This document shows, piece by piece, positions 1 through 7,807 of a stretch of 22,158 nt of DNA; within the stretch, counting starts at the first letter, position 1, and each line of letters opens with the position of its first letter. The notes under the pieces are model-generated. The model made no database searches. It saw nothing but the letters and a program-made list of their open reading frames with translations, and was not told where the DNA came from. This DNA comes from a virus. The stretch is taken from positions 1 through 22,158 of the IMG/VR virus record IMGVR_UViG_3300031812_000024; one strand, given 5' to 3'. A program made the translations under genes and the position numbers.

Positions 1-337
1 TATGAGCAATAATAGCTCCTACCTGGCGAAGCGAATTAAACGCAGCCTCTGTGATGCTTGCATCTGTAGTCTCATTGAATGATAAACCACCATCCGTATA
101 CGTGCCATCAGATTGTACAATGGCCACATACACGACCTGATTCGCGGTGGGTGCCGCGGCGAATTGCACATAGGCGCGCAGCTCATATTCTCCAGGCGAG
201 GCGCCTGTGCCGCGATCAACAAATGCACCTCGACGAGCAGCATTGGCGGCGAGATTCCGCAAATTGAGCTGCTTATCGCCGCCTGTATTGACAAACGTTA
301 TCGGCGTGCCTCGTTTCTCGTAAATCGGTGTAGGCAT
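1..337 (-). CDS. Virion-associated protein, 5' part only (cut by window edge)
   Basis: An open frame of 112 codons runs off the left edge. It starts at an ATG at 337 behind a perfect AGGAGG placed 7 bases upstream, and that AGGAGG lies inside the last codons and stop of the preceding gene, so translation is coupled. The protein begins MPTPIYEKRGTPITF. Its middle has the alternating hydrophobic pattern of a beta-rich domain, and it ends near RQVGAIIAH at the edge. No catalytic motif is visible. From position behind the tail genes and from resemblance to small proteins at the distal end of siphovirus tail operons, a minor virion or tail-fibre-associated role is inferred. The missing C-terminus prevents a firmer call. 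Confidence 0.75.
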   Translation of the reverse strand, partial: MPTPIYEKRGTPITFVNTGGDKQLNLRNLAANAARRGAFVDRGTGASPGEYELRAYVQFAAAPTANQVVYVAIVQSDGTYTDGGLSFNETTDASITEAAFNSLRQVGAIIAH

Positions 338-340
338 TTA

Positions 341-811
341 TCACCCTCCTATCATCGCACGTGCCGATGCAATGTTCCCTAGCTCTGGCGGCGTATCTAG
401 TCCGATCTTCCGCCACCGCGAAATTGGTCTTTCGGCAATCGCCAGAATCCTCGCCTTGACGTTTGCCGTCAGTATCTCGTTTTCAGGCAGGCTCTGAACG
501 AACTGCCTGACTGCCGGATGGCCAAAGTCGATGCCGCCGCCAACGCCGCGCTCGTCGCCAGGCATCTCCAGCATGCGCACCATGTCGGCAACCATGCGGC
601 TTTGGCCTGCCATGACGTCGAGCATGCTGCGCAGATAATCGTACTCGGCTTGCGAGAGAATCGCCGCAAGCGTGCGAAAGCCGGCGAAGTAGCTCACGAC
701 CTCAACGCCTGCCGGCTCCAGCATCTTCTGCGCGACCTGTGCATCGCTCATCGCGGCGTAACCCACACCGCCCGGATCGTCTCGTAGCTCGGGGACTAGC
801 TTGTCGTACAT
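341..811 (-). CDS. Conserved phage protein of tail-distal region, 156 aa
   Basis: The frame is open from 886, but the start chosen is the ATG at 811 (MYDKLVPELRDDPGG), preceded by GGAGA and overlapping the end of the HTH gene. The N-terminus has the pattern L..EL..DP.G.GYA.MSD.QVA seen in a family of small phage proteins that lie next to tail or lysis genes. The C-terminus ends with S-R-W-R-K-I-G-L followed by a short helical tail, which also fits that family. From memory, relatives often sit beside a small beta-rich protein like the one downstream here. The sequence is mostly helical, soluble, and shows no membrane segment or catalytic motif. Function is unknown; a structural or assembly role is inferred from context. 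Confidence 0.7.
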   Translation of the reverse strand: MYDKLVPELRDDPGGVGYAAMSDAQVAQKMLEPAGVEVVSYFAGFRTLAAILSQAEYDYLRSMLDVMAGQSRMVADMVRMLEMPGDERGVGGGIDFGHPAVRQFVQSLPENEILTANVKARILAIAERPISRWRKIGLDTPPELGNIASARAMIGG

Positions 812-1038
812 GTCATGTCTCCTGCAACATTCTTGGACTGTCGCAATTTCTTGCGCACGGCAATCGCCGCACGCGGAATCCACCACCGCCCACAGGCCAG
901 TACGGCGCCGGCAAGCTGCCCTCGGCGACAGAGCACAGCCACGCGCTGTCGCGACACGCGAAGCATCTTCGCCGCTTGAGACACGCTTACGTAATGACTC
1001 AGTAGCTCTTCAAAAGTCATTTCAGAACATGCAATCAT
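796..1038 (-). CDS. Small helix-turn-helix (excisionase/MerR-type) DNA-binding protein, 80 aa
   Basis: The start chosen is the ATG at 1038, with GAGG six bases upstream; the longer open frame to 1101 has no comparable ribosome-binding site. Residues about 15-60 form a winged HTH of the HTH_17/excisionase type: YVSVSQAAKMLRVSRQRV is the first helix-turn-helix, and GRWWIPRAAI is the typical wing strand followed by a helix. This fold is known in excisionases, small transcription factors and some phage DNA-packaging proteins. Its place between tail-tip genes and a conserved tail-distal gene is odd for an excisionase. The gene end overlaps the next gene start by 16 bases. Whether it regulates the operon, acts in excision, or has another role cannot be read from sequence. 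Confidence 0.75.
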   Translation of the reverse strand: MIACSEMTFEELLSHYVSVSQAAKMLRVSRQRVAVLCRRGQLAGAVLACGRWWIPRAAIAVRKKLRQSKNVAGDMTCTTS

Positions 1039-1119
1039 ATCTGACCTCAGAGTATGGCGCCCGCGATGTGTCAGTTTACCGATGTCAACATTGTCACGCA
1101 AGCAGTCGCAAGGCGCCTA

Positions 1120-1509
1120 TCATCGCAGCTTTCGCCGCTTCTGCTCTTCAAGCACATTGCGCTCCGCCATTTCGGGATCGTACTGCGTCCACGTCTCGCG
1201 TATCGCTGTTGCGTAGACGTGCCGCATGCCGCCATCGTCAAGCAGCGTTACCTGCCAGCCAAACGGCCACAGTCGTTGCGGGCCATAGCACGCGCGCCCT
1301 GATGGCGATGCCGCCCCTCGCAGCAATCGCCAGTCACGCACCTGGTGGCGGCGAGAATTGAAGCACCAGTCCCAGAAGATGACCTGGTCCAGGACGTGTT
1401 CCCCCATGTCGTTGTACAGGTGGTTCACCTCGACCAGATCGACGCGATGATGCCGGCTGTCGAGTAGCGGCGTAATGGCGAACAACGTCCAGGCAATCGC
1501 CGAGAACAT
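1120..1509 (-). CDS. Hypothetical protein, 129 aa, possible N-terminal signal/anchor
   Basis: The start is the ATG at 1509 with GAGG seven bases upstream, and that GAGG overlaps the stop of the glycosyltransferase gene (TGAGG). The first 15 residues (MFSAIAWTLFAITPL) are hydrophobic but short and lack a basic n-region, so an anchor or signal is uncertain. The body contains DSRHHRVDLVEVNHLY, a VIFWDW segment and a C-terminal RETWTQYDPEM followed by a charged helix. This pattern recalls, from memory, a hypothetical family widespread in Pirellula-like planctomycete genomes; that could not be checked. No catalytic motif is recognised. It is co-directional and coupled with the tail genes. If the resemblance holds, it supports a planctomycete host and may be a host gene taken up by the phage. 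Confidence 0.75.
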   Translation of the reverse strand: MFSAIAWTLFAITPLLDSRHHRVDLVEVNHLYNDMGEHVLDQVIFWDWCFNSRRHQVRDWRLLRGAASPSGRACYGPQRLWPFGWQVTLLDDGGMRHVYATAIRETWTQYDPEMAERNVLEEQKRRKLR

Positions 1510-1518
1510 GATAGGACC

Positions 1519-3168
1519 TCACGAGTATTGTTCGACGTGGGGTTCTGGCAGCCGTTCCCACGCTGCGCAGACATCCTCGAACCGTATGCGCCGCTTCTCC
1601 CATGGCCAGTAATTCCAATGATGTTCGATCATCATCATCCGCTTATGAAGCACCTCGACTGGCTCGTTACGCTTCTCAAAGCTTTGCTTCACAGCTTCCA
1701 GGTCGCGCTCAATCAACAGAAGCAGCGGCGCATCTGGCACCAGAACAGGGAGCCACAAATCCAAGTACTCGCATAGTCGCGGGTCTTTGATGACCCATGG
1801 GCGAGGCCATGCCTGCGCTGTACTGCGAAGCTCGGCCATTGGCACGTGCTCACCATAAAAAATGCGCTGATTGATTGCGCGCACATCGGTCGCCTCGGCA
1901 AACACTGGATCGTTGTTCGGAATATGCCACCCCATGGCGCGGAGCAGTTTGGTCACTACGCGCGACCCAGTATGGCCAGGTGTCAGCACGACCACACCGC
2001 GACCAGGTCGATCCAGGGCTGGCAGCGGGGCTGGCTCTTCGTTAGCACGCCAGTCGTCTGTCTCGACAAAGCGATAGTCGCTGGTGTTGTACCACTGCTT
2101 GCGGGTACGCAGCGCTAGGTAATTTTTATCGACGCGGCGGTCGGCTTGATGCGCAAGCGTCAGCGCAGGAGTTACGATGCACAGCAACCGCGCTACCGCC
2201 ATGTCGGCCAAGAACAAGCGATGCTCACCGGAGATTTTGACATCATCGCGCCAACGGACACGACGCAAGACGTCTGTCTTCGCGATAAACGAATTGAGGA
2301 AGCGCCCTGTGGGGCGCCATAATGTCCCGCGTTCGGACCTTTGCCACGGCCAAGGGGGACCTGCTCGCACAACTGGCGGGCTGCCTGGCAATACAGTAAT
2401 CGTCCCTGCCCAGTCGTGCACGCACTTCGTGCCCAGGTCGTATATCGGCCCCGCAGCCAGAACGGAATCCTTAACTTCCGCCAAAAGCCGAAGTGTTGCG
2501 ACGGCGTCTGTTGATGGCAGGACGACGAAGTCATCGTCCATCAGCCATGTGAACGGCGTGCGCACCTTAGCTACAGCGGCGTTGCGCGCAGCCGACAAGC
2601 CGCAGTCGTAAGGCAGCGACAGCCACTCGACCTGCGGATGCTGCCGGCACCATTGCGCTAGCTCGTTCGTCTCAGCTTCTTCGCCAGACTGGTCGGCCAC
2701 GATCACTCGTAGCTGCGGATAGTTGGCGCGTATCGACCTTAGCAGCGCTGCCAGACAGTTGAATCGCCTGAAGCTAACAACGATGATCGTAACCAGCCTG
2801 GCGAGAACGTCGCAAGCCTTTCCGCCTGCGACTTCTTCGATCTCTGATGCGGCACTCGCCGGCGAACTGCGGCGATCCAAGCACGTGGCACAGCACGCCA
2901 TGTTGTCGATTGCCTTGTACAGCGTGCATTGGCCATGCACCTTGCATGCGAATACCTTGACTTCCACGTGCCCGCGGCATGACGGGCAAACCTGTCGAGA
3001 AACCTCCTGGCCGCGAAATACACAGTCCGTCTCATTAGACGCTCTTGTAGTTGACGCTCTTGTAGTTGACGCTCTGCCGCCGCGGCAAGCGCAGTCCGAC
3101 GCCTCGGCGTACGACGCTCCATAGTTCTTGCGGCCGCAGTGCCGGCAAAAAACGATGTAGTGGCTCAT
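1519..3168 (-). CDS. Fusion: cysteine-cluster domain + GT2-like glycosyltransferase + sulfotransferase-like domain, 549 aa
   Basis: Three parts can be seen. Residues 1-100 hold cysteine pairs (CRHC 8-11, CAC 26-28, CPSC 61-64, CKVHGQC 75-81, CC 92-93, CATC 93-96) typical of zinc-ribbon-like metal sites. Residues about 126-345 are a GT-A fold: VTIIVVSFRR at the nucleotide-binding start, GLSAARN, a metal-binding DDD at 211-213, and SGEH at 313-316, where GT2/B4GalNT-like enzymes keep an acidic motif. Residues about 390-540 look like a sulfotransferase-family domain, with a PAPS-loop-like PGHTGSRVV at 397-405, a KDPRL motif at 461-465 and an LLLLIERD strand at 483-489. The likely role is sugar transfer plus a second modification of host surface or virion glycans. 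The substrate is unknown. The start ATG follows the previous stop by three codons and has only a weak ribosome-binding site. Confidence 0.8.
   Translation of the reverse strand: MSHYIVFCRHCGRKNYGASYAEASDCACRGGRASTTRASTTRASNETDCVFRGQEVSRQVCPSCRGHVEVKVFACKVHGQCTLYKAIDNMACCATCLDRRSSPASAASEIEEVAGGKACDVLARLVTIIVVSFRRFNCLAALLRSIRANYPQLRVIVADQSGEEAETNELAQWCRQHPQVEWLSLPYDCGLSAARNAAVAKVRTPFTWLMDDDFVVLPSTDAVATLRLLAEVKDSVLAAGPIYDLGTKCVHDWAGTITVLPGSPPVVRAGPPWPWQRSERGTLWRPTGRFLNSFIAKTDVLRRVRWRDDVKISGEHRLFLADMAVARLLCIVTPALTLAHQADRRVDKNYLALRTRKQWYNTSDYRFVETDDWRANEEPAPLPALDRPGRGVVVLTPGHTGSRVVTKLLRAMGWHIPNNDPVFAEATDVRAINQRIFYGEHVPMAELRSTAQAWPRPWVIKDPRLCEYLDLWLPVLVPDAPLLLLIERDLEAVKQSFEKRNEPVEVLHKRMMMIEHHWNYWPWEKRRIRFEDVCAAWERLPEPHVEQYS
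3038..3075 (-). repeat. 15-base in-frame tandem repeat, 2.5 copies
   Basis: The unit gacgctcttgtagtt (plus-strand) occurs at 3038-3052 and 3053-3067, with a partial third copy to 3075. On the coding strand it encodes RASTT repeats in the linker between cysteine clusters of the glycosyltransferase fusion. A 15-base unit keeps frame, so copy number could change the linker length without disrupting the protein. Confidence 0.9.
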
Positions 3169-3174
3169 GGAAGC

Positions 3175-4638
3175 TCATTGATACTCGTGGCATCCAATCG
3201 GATATGCAACGCACCGCCTTGCCAAAAAATCAAATAGCAGTACCTCGTTGGATTGATTTTCATCAGGCTTCCAAAACTTCAATCCGACGCGCGATGCATC
3301 AGGGAATACGTCCCTGCACCTAAGAAATTGTAGCTGTGGGTATTGTAACCAATGTCTAGTTTCAGACCAAATCCCTAAAAGTGCGTGACAAAACGGTGAT
3401 CCAATATAGTCTGGGTTCGTACTATTCGACAACATAAGAAACCCGCATTCTGATGGACCAAAATTATCAAAAACGCCTTCAGGTTCACCAATCCAATCCC
3501 CTTCTCCATCACACCATCCAAAATAAATGCTACGGTTGCGATAATCAACGCGAAAGCCGCCTATCGGACCATTGTCACCGTCAAAAAACAATGCCGCCAT
3601 GTTACTATTCGCACAGGACCAATGCACGTCAAATTCAAGATCGAAGTCGTCATACTCCGGCCCCTTCCAGGCCATTATATGCGGCCTCCAGATGAGCGTC
3701 TTGCGGTTCTGCTCGTCAACTGGAATCGTGTAGTTGTACGCAGATACTGGGTATACTTCATAACCGATCAACCCATAAACACTATTAAACCAATTGCAAA
3801 CATGTAACTTAAGCTCCTTTTCCACGTCTTGTGGAATTGAAATCCAATCATCTTCCTTCCACTGACAGTAAGGATTCATGCGGTTGACGAAACAATTATC
3901 AACAATCGCACACAACGCATCATCAGGATGCTCAGTGCGATGCCCCTCCGTGTGCGCTCTTTCCAAAACGATTCCAGGATCCGTTGCGTTGACATTTACT
4001 TTTATCACTCGCTCCAGTTCTCCGCCTTCCCATATGAACAAGTAGTTAAAATACTCTGCAGCAATTGAATCGCCGAGTAGTACGTTGACGGAACTGGAAG
4101 CGCTGTGAACGACGCAGCCTATCGAAAGCCTCCGATTGCCTTGCAAAATTCGCATGTGCCGCGTTGCGACATGCTGCCACTGCTCGCCTTCACGACGCTG
4201 AATGGTATATGTCGCATCGCATACCTCTGCCTCGCGTGCAATGTTAACCGAAAACTTGTTTCCAAAGATTACTGTTACGTTTCCATGCGACCCCTCCAGC
4301 CAAGTCAATTCGACCAACAGTTCGCCGCTACGCTCAATCGTAGGTACGCCGCCAACGCACGGCGTGATCGCTTCGCCGTAAGTCGTCTGTATGCCATCAG
4401 CGATCTTTGTCCATGTGCCAGAGAGCAACTTTATGCTGGCCTGCTCTGAGGGCGTTCCGAATGAATAGAAAATTGGATCGGCGGCACATGGACTTTCCAG
4501 GCAAACATTGAGCGGCAGCGTTTCGTAATTCTGAAATGTCTGTTCGCCATTGCGGAGACAAGAGCAGTCCACGAGGGGGAACTCACAAGGAAACTCGCTT
4601 TTGCAACACCCGCACGGCCCGTTCACCCGCAACTTCAT
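3175..4638 (-). CDS. Cysteine-rich virion/tail protein, 487 aa
   Basis: This large protein is not assigned to a known family. It contains 22 cysteines, six of them in the first 27 residues (CGCC, then PC, then CSC), an arrangement suggesting a metal site or disulfide knot at the N-terminus. The remainder is beta-rich. Residues about 330-420 (DDFDLEFDVHWSC through GFLMLSNSTN, with GGFRVDYRNRSIYFGW) resemble a jelly-roll or lectin-like sandwich, by pattern only. The ATG lies behind GGAG nine bases upstream and six bases after the preceding stop. Its position between tail genes and the glycosyltransferase suggests an adsorption or tail-tip protein. The DNA looks more AT-rich than the genes on either side, which may indicate different ancestry. 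No catalytic motif is visible. Confidence 0.8.
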   Translation of the reverse strand: MKLRVNGPCGCCKSEFPCEFPLVDCSCLRNGEQTFQNYETLPLNVCLESPCAADPIFYSFGTPSEQASIKLLSGTWTKIADGIQTTYGEAITPCVGGVPTIERSGELLVELTWLEGSHGNVTVIFGNKFSVNIAREAEVCDATYTIQRREGEQWQHVATRHMRILQGNRRLSIGCVVHSASSSVNVLLGDSIAAEYFNYLFIWEGGELERVIKVNVNATDPGIVLERAHTEGHRTEHPDDALCAIVDNCFVNRMNPYCQWKEDDWISIPQDVEKELKLHVCNWFNSVYGLIGYEVYPVSAYNYTIPVDEQNRKTLIWRPHIMAWKGPEYDDFDLEFDVHWSCANSNMAALFFDGDNGPIGGFRVDYRNRSIYFGWCDGEGDWIGEPEGVFDNFGPSECGFLMLSNSTNPDYIGSPFCHALLGIWSETRHWLQYPQLQFLRCRDVFPDASRVGLKFWKPDENQSNEVLLFDFLARRCVAYPIGCHEYQ

Positions 4639-4644
4639 CGCTGC

Positions 4645-5412
4645 TCACTCCGGAGGAATCGAAGGACTCGCCGCCTTGCAGTAAGCTTGTGTTACGTACC
4701 ACTTGCCGTTGAACGATTCGACACGCACCTTAGTTCCCGCCGGAACTGATTCGTTTGAATTCATCCAAAAGTCGTAAGCAACTAGAGTGTATGGGCTTTT
4801 CTTCCATCCGGTCTGATGTATCGAGAGGATCACTACATTTGCACTACTGCCTGCATTGAGCTGATTGCTTAATACGCCAAATACGATTGGCGCATGTTCC
4901 TGTATGGCCAATGCCTTGCCTTCTCCCAAGTCCTTCAATATCCGAAATCCAGGCAAGCCAACCCGAAGGAGCCAGGCGTTCGGATAACCACCAGCAATCC
5001 AGGGAGTAGATGGCAGCATGCCATTATACTTTACCGGCACTGGCTCCCACCCCCACGATGCAATGCCGTAATCGCGTGCTGGAACAGTGCCGCCAATGTT
5101 CACGAGATAGCGGCTCTGAAATACATCCCCTGGCTTTCCAACCTTGAAGTATCCCTGAGCATACCCAGCAGCCGGATCGGCGCCTTCCTCTACATCAATC
5201 ACAAAGTCGCGAATTTCGAGAATCGCCCCATGGGGAGCATCTTCATCCTCGTCGAGAACAAACGGCACTACATCAGACAGCGTTTCGTCGAGAATATCTC
5301 GACTCGGATGCCGACCAATATGGCGGCGCTCCTTGCGCTGTCTCTTAAACTCAAAGTACATCCGCCGCAGTTCACCAGCGGCGTACCTCGACAAACGTAC
5401 TCCGCGACTCAT
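4645..5412 (-). CDS. Tail-region structural protein, unknown, 255 aa
   Basis: The start ATG overlaps the previous stop in an ATGA junction, so the two genes are coupled. The N-terminus is strongly basic and helical (RRMYFEFKRQRKERR). It is followed by an acidic stretch (residues about 50-60, DEDED) and then a beta-rich body with many glycines and aromatics, such as WGWEPVPVKYNG. A C-terminal segment (GTKVRVESFNGKWYVTQAYC) looks like a small SH3-like or OB-like barrel. No family is recognised. Genes in this slot of siphovirus genomes, after the tape measure, normally encode tail-tip, baseplate or fibre proteins. The tail-region assignment is inferred from context alone. Confidence 0.75.
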   Translation of the reverse strand: MSRGVRLSRYAAGELRRMYFEFKRQRKERRHIGRHPSRDILDETLSDVVPFVLDEDEDAPHGAILEIRDFVIDVEEGADPAAGYAQGYFKVGKPGDVFQSRYLVNIGGTVPARDYGIASWGWEPVPVKYNGMLPSTPWIAGGYPNAWLLRVGLPGFRILKDLGEGKALAIQEHAPIVFGVLSNQLNAGSSANVVILSIHQTGWKKSPYTLVAYDFWMNSNESVPAGTKVRVESFNGKWYVTQAYCKAASPSIPPE

Positions 5413-6578
5413 AGCTTTCGCACTTGAATTTCTTGCATGCCGCTTAGAGTTATCGTCGGAGCGCCGCCATTGAATGAATCAGTACGCACGACGCCCTCCC
5501 AAAGCTCCACCTCTCCGACATTTACATCGACACCTGTTGCCATGTCAAGCAATGGCAACCGTCCAGTTTGACGCAGTGACTGTAGCACAATTTTTCTGAT
5601 GTACTTTGTGGTGCGAACAGAAACCGTTCCGCCAAGCACACTTATGCCATTGCCTGTTCCTGTCAATGTGAACGGCTCCTGAAAGTCCACACGCCCACCG
5701 TAAATCTGAATGTTGCCATTTGGTGGCGAAAAGACATGACGAAAAGTCGCTCGTCCCGCTTCTACGATAATCTGCGAATCGTTGGCCGTCATTTGCACAC
5801 CACGCCGCAGCACGACGTCTGATTCTTCGCCCCACATTTCCAATCTCTTGAGAAGACTCGTTGCATCCAACCGATCCGGCATGAACAACTGACCGCCGCG
5901 AATACGCACCACCGTGTTAGCATAGTTGCTGCGCAGAAATACCGTCGGGCCTTGCCTGGACTGTGTACCAATATGCACTTCGGGGTTGATGCTTTGGCCA
6001 TCAGCAAAAGCGATGTAATGCTCTCCACTGCCATCCAGCATCAAGCTGTCAGCGCCCCAAATCACAAGCGGACTGCCATCCTTACCAAGTTTCCCTCGAT
6101 ACGAAGCAGTCGTTGTAAACTCAGCGCAGTACATTGCCTGCGTGAAATCCCCGGTAAGACTGCCCGAAGCATCGTCGAAAATTACCGCATCAACGCTCTG
6201 CGGCACAGCACGATACGTCAAAGCATCGAGCAACAGATTGTCTGGATCGGGCGAAGGCTCACTTGCCGGCAATCGCACATAGATCGTGTCTTTGCCGAGC
6301 GAATCCTTGTCGTCCGTCTTCCACGTACCGGCCTCAAGGGGCCACGTCGAACTTGGCAGTAACGTCCCACGCAATGCCAGCTCAGAGTAAACCTGGGCAC
6401 TAATCAGCCCATCGGGGATCGTTCCATCGGCACGCTTCAGGTAATAGGCATTCGAGTCGGCTCCGGATTGCATCCATGTATACTCCGCAGAACGAATGCT
6501 GATCCATCGCCACGATGCTGCGACGTTAAAAAACCCATCGTTGCTACCGAAATACTTGCGCAGGCCAGTAACCGCCAT
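5409..6578 (-). CDS. Tail structural protein with beta-helix-like C-terminal half, 389 aa
   Basis: The start ATG at 6578 has AGGAG eight bases upstream. The N-terminal part (residues 1-130) contains many aromatic and acidic residues, including a YVRLPASEPSPDP segment. From about residue 200 to 340 the sequence is built of short strands separated by G, N and D turns (for example RIRGGQLF, IIVEAGRATFRHVF, IQIYGGRVDF, ISVLGGTVSV). This spacing of about 20 residues per rung fits a right-handed beta-helix, as in phage tailspikes and pectate-lyase-like folds. No hydrolase motif is obvious. A tailspike, fibre or adhesin role is inferred from fold pattern and position downstream of the tape measure. 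Confidence 0.75.
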   Translation of the reverse strand: MAVTGLRKYFGSNDGFFNVAASWRWISIRSAEYTWMQSGADSNAYYLKRADGTIPDGLISAQVYSELALRGTLLPSSTWPLEAGTWKTDDKDSLGKDTIYVRLPASEPSPDPDNLLLDALTYRAVPQSVDAVIFDDASGSLTGDFTQAMYCAEFTTTASYRGKLGKDGSPLVIWGADSLMLDGSGEHYIAFADGQSINPEVHIGTQSRQGPTVFLRSNYANTVVRIRGGQLFMPDRLDATSLLKRLEMWGEESDVVLRRGVQMTANDSQIIVEAGRATFRHVFSPPNGNIQIYGGRVDFQEPFTLTGTGNGISVLGGTVSVRTTKYIRKIVLQSLRQTGRLPLLDMATGVDVNVGEVELWEGVVRTDSFNGGAPTITLSGMQEIQVRKL

Positions 6579-6593
6579 GTCAATATCTCCTGG

Positions 6594-7796
6594 CTAACTG
6601 AACAAAGTCGAAAAGTCCATCTCCGGATACGGCATCCAGATGCCATAGTACGGCACGATCCTTCCCATGCGTTTGATATCTGATGGCTTGCCCGTTCCGT
6701 CTAGCAGTATAGGCCCAGTTGGCGCGCTGCCATCGCGGGTCCTGAACCGCGTACGCGGAATGATTGGCGTCTTGAGTGGATTTTCGGAAATCTTCTGGAG
6801 CCTGGCGTCGTCGAGCATTGCGTAACCCTGATCGAGCAGACGCACGGCCCAAGTCAATGGATTGAACAGTATCTCGACACTCAACTGCCAGTAGTTGCCC
6901 TGATCGCTGCGAACAAATCGACCGCCAAGCGATCTTAGCAATGCCTGCCACCTCGACGGAGCGCTGATCGAGAACCCCAGTTGCGGCCAGTTAATTGTGA
7001 ATGGACCGGAATTTACAACGTTCGTCAGACCATCCCATGCAGTCCCAAGATTAAACCAGAACGAAAGATAACTCAGACGAACAACAGTAATCTGAACCTC
7101 AATCTCCGCCGGTGGATCGTATGGCTCTAAAGCACTATTTGTAACTGGCATGATTTGACGCAGCGGCATCTGGTCTGGATGCCGCATGCCTATATCGCCA
7201 AAGTCTAGCCCATCTTCTGCAAAGCCATAGAAGAACGCTGTTTCCATCGGGACAGATATAGACTGATAGCTGACTTCGATTTCTGGTCCAATCTGACTGT
7301 TTTGTGGCCTATTGTCCTCATCCCTTCTGTTTTCACGGTTACTATTATCGCCGCCCTGAGGAACACTAGCCTGCACTTCGACATTAAAATGAGTCGCGTC
7401 AATCTGGTCAATTGTCAAAGACTTGACCATTGCAAGCGCAGTACCAGACCCAAACGATACGGCACGCCCAGGGGTCGGAAAGCCCGATTTTGATTCAAGC
7501 TCCTTCCGCAGATCATCCGCGCTAACGCCATCTTCCGTTTCGACAAAATATCGCCATGTCACCGACGGATCGAGGAACGCATCTTTGTCATTAACCTCAA
7601 ACCCAGATCGATGCTGCCGCAAATTCAGCTTTTTAATTTTCCCGCTCTGACCACCTTGCGTCGGAAATCTCGTCGATTGCGAATTGGCTCGAATATCAAG
7701 AGGCTGCGTAGAACTCGAAGATACATTCCCAAGAAGTTCCTCGATCCGTCGAGGATTCGCAATCCCCGCAGAATTCATCCCCGAAAAGCCAGTCAT
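6594..7796 (-). CDS. Tail-region structural protein, unknown, 400 aa
   Basis: The start ATG at 7796 is preceded by GAGGGGA, and the gene begins 11 bases after the tape measure stop. The N-terminal 60 residues are low in complexity and rich in S, N, Q and G. A second disordered polar stretch rich in N, R, D and E at about 150-170 splits the protein into two parts. The C-terminal part contains PYYGIWMPYPEMDFSTLF. The position directly after the tape measure is where distal-tail or tail-hub proteins sit in siphoviruses, so this is a candidate, but no DIT, Tal or hub motif is recognised. A tail-tip role is inferred from synteny only. Confidence 0.75.
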   Translation of the reverse strand: MTGFSGMNSAGIANPRRIEELLGNVSSSSTQPLDIRANSQSTRFPTQGGQSGKIKKLNLRQHRSGFEVNDKDAFLDPSVTWRYFVETEDGVSADDLRKELESKSGFPTPGRAVSFGSGTALAMVKSLTIDQIDATHFNVEVQASVPQGGDNSNRENRRDEDNRPQNSQIGPEIEVSYQSISVPMETAFFYGFAEDGLDFGDIGMRHPDQMPLRQIMPVTNSALEPYDPPAEIEVQITVVRLSYLSFWFNLGTAWDGLTNVVNSGPFTINWPQLGFSISAPSRWQALLRSLGGRFVRSDQGNYWQLSVEILFNPLTWAVRLLDQGYAMLDDARLQKISENPLKTPIIPRTRFRTRDGSAPTGPILLDGTGKPSDIKRMGRIVPYYGIWMPYPEMDFSTLFS

Positions 7797-7807
7797 AACC
7801 TATCCCC

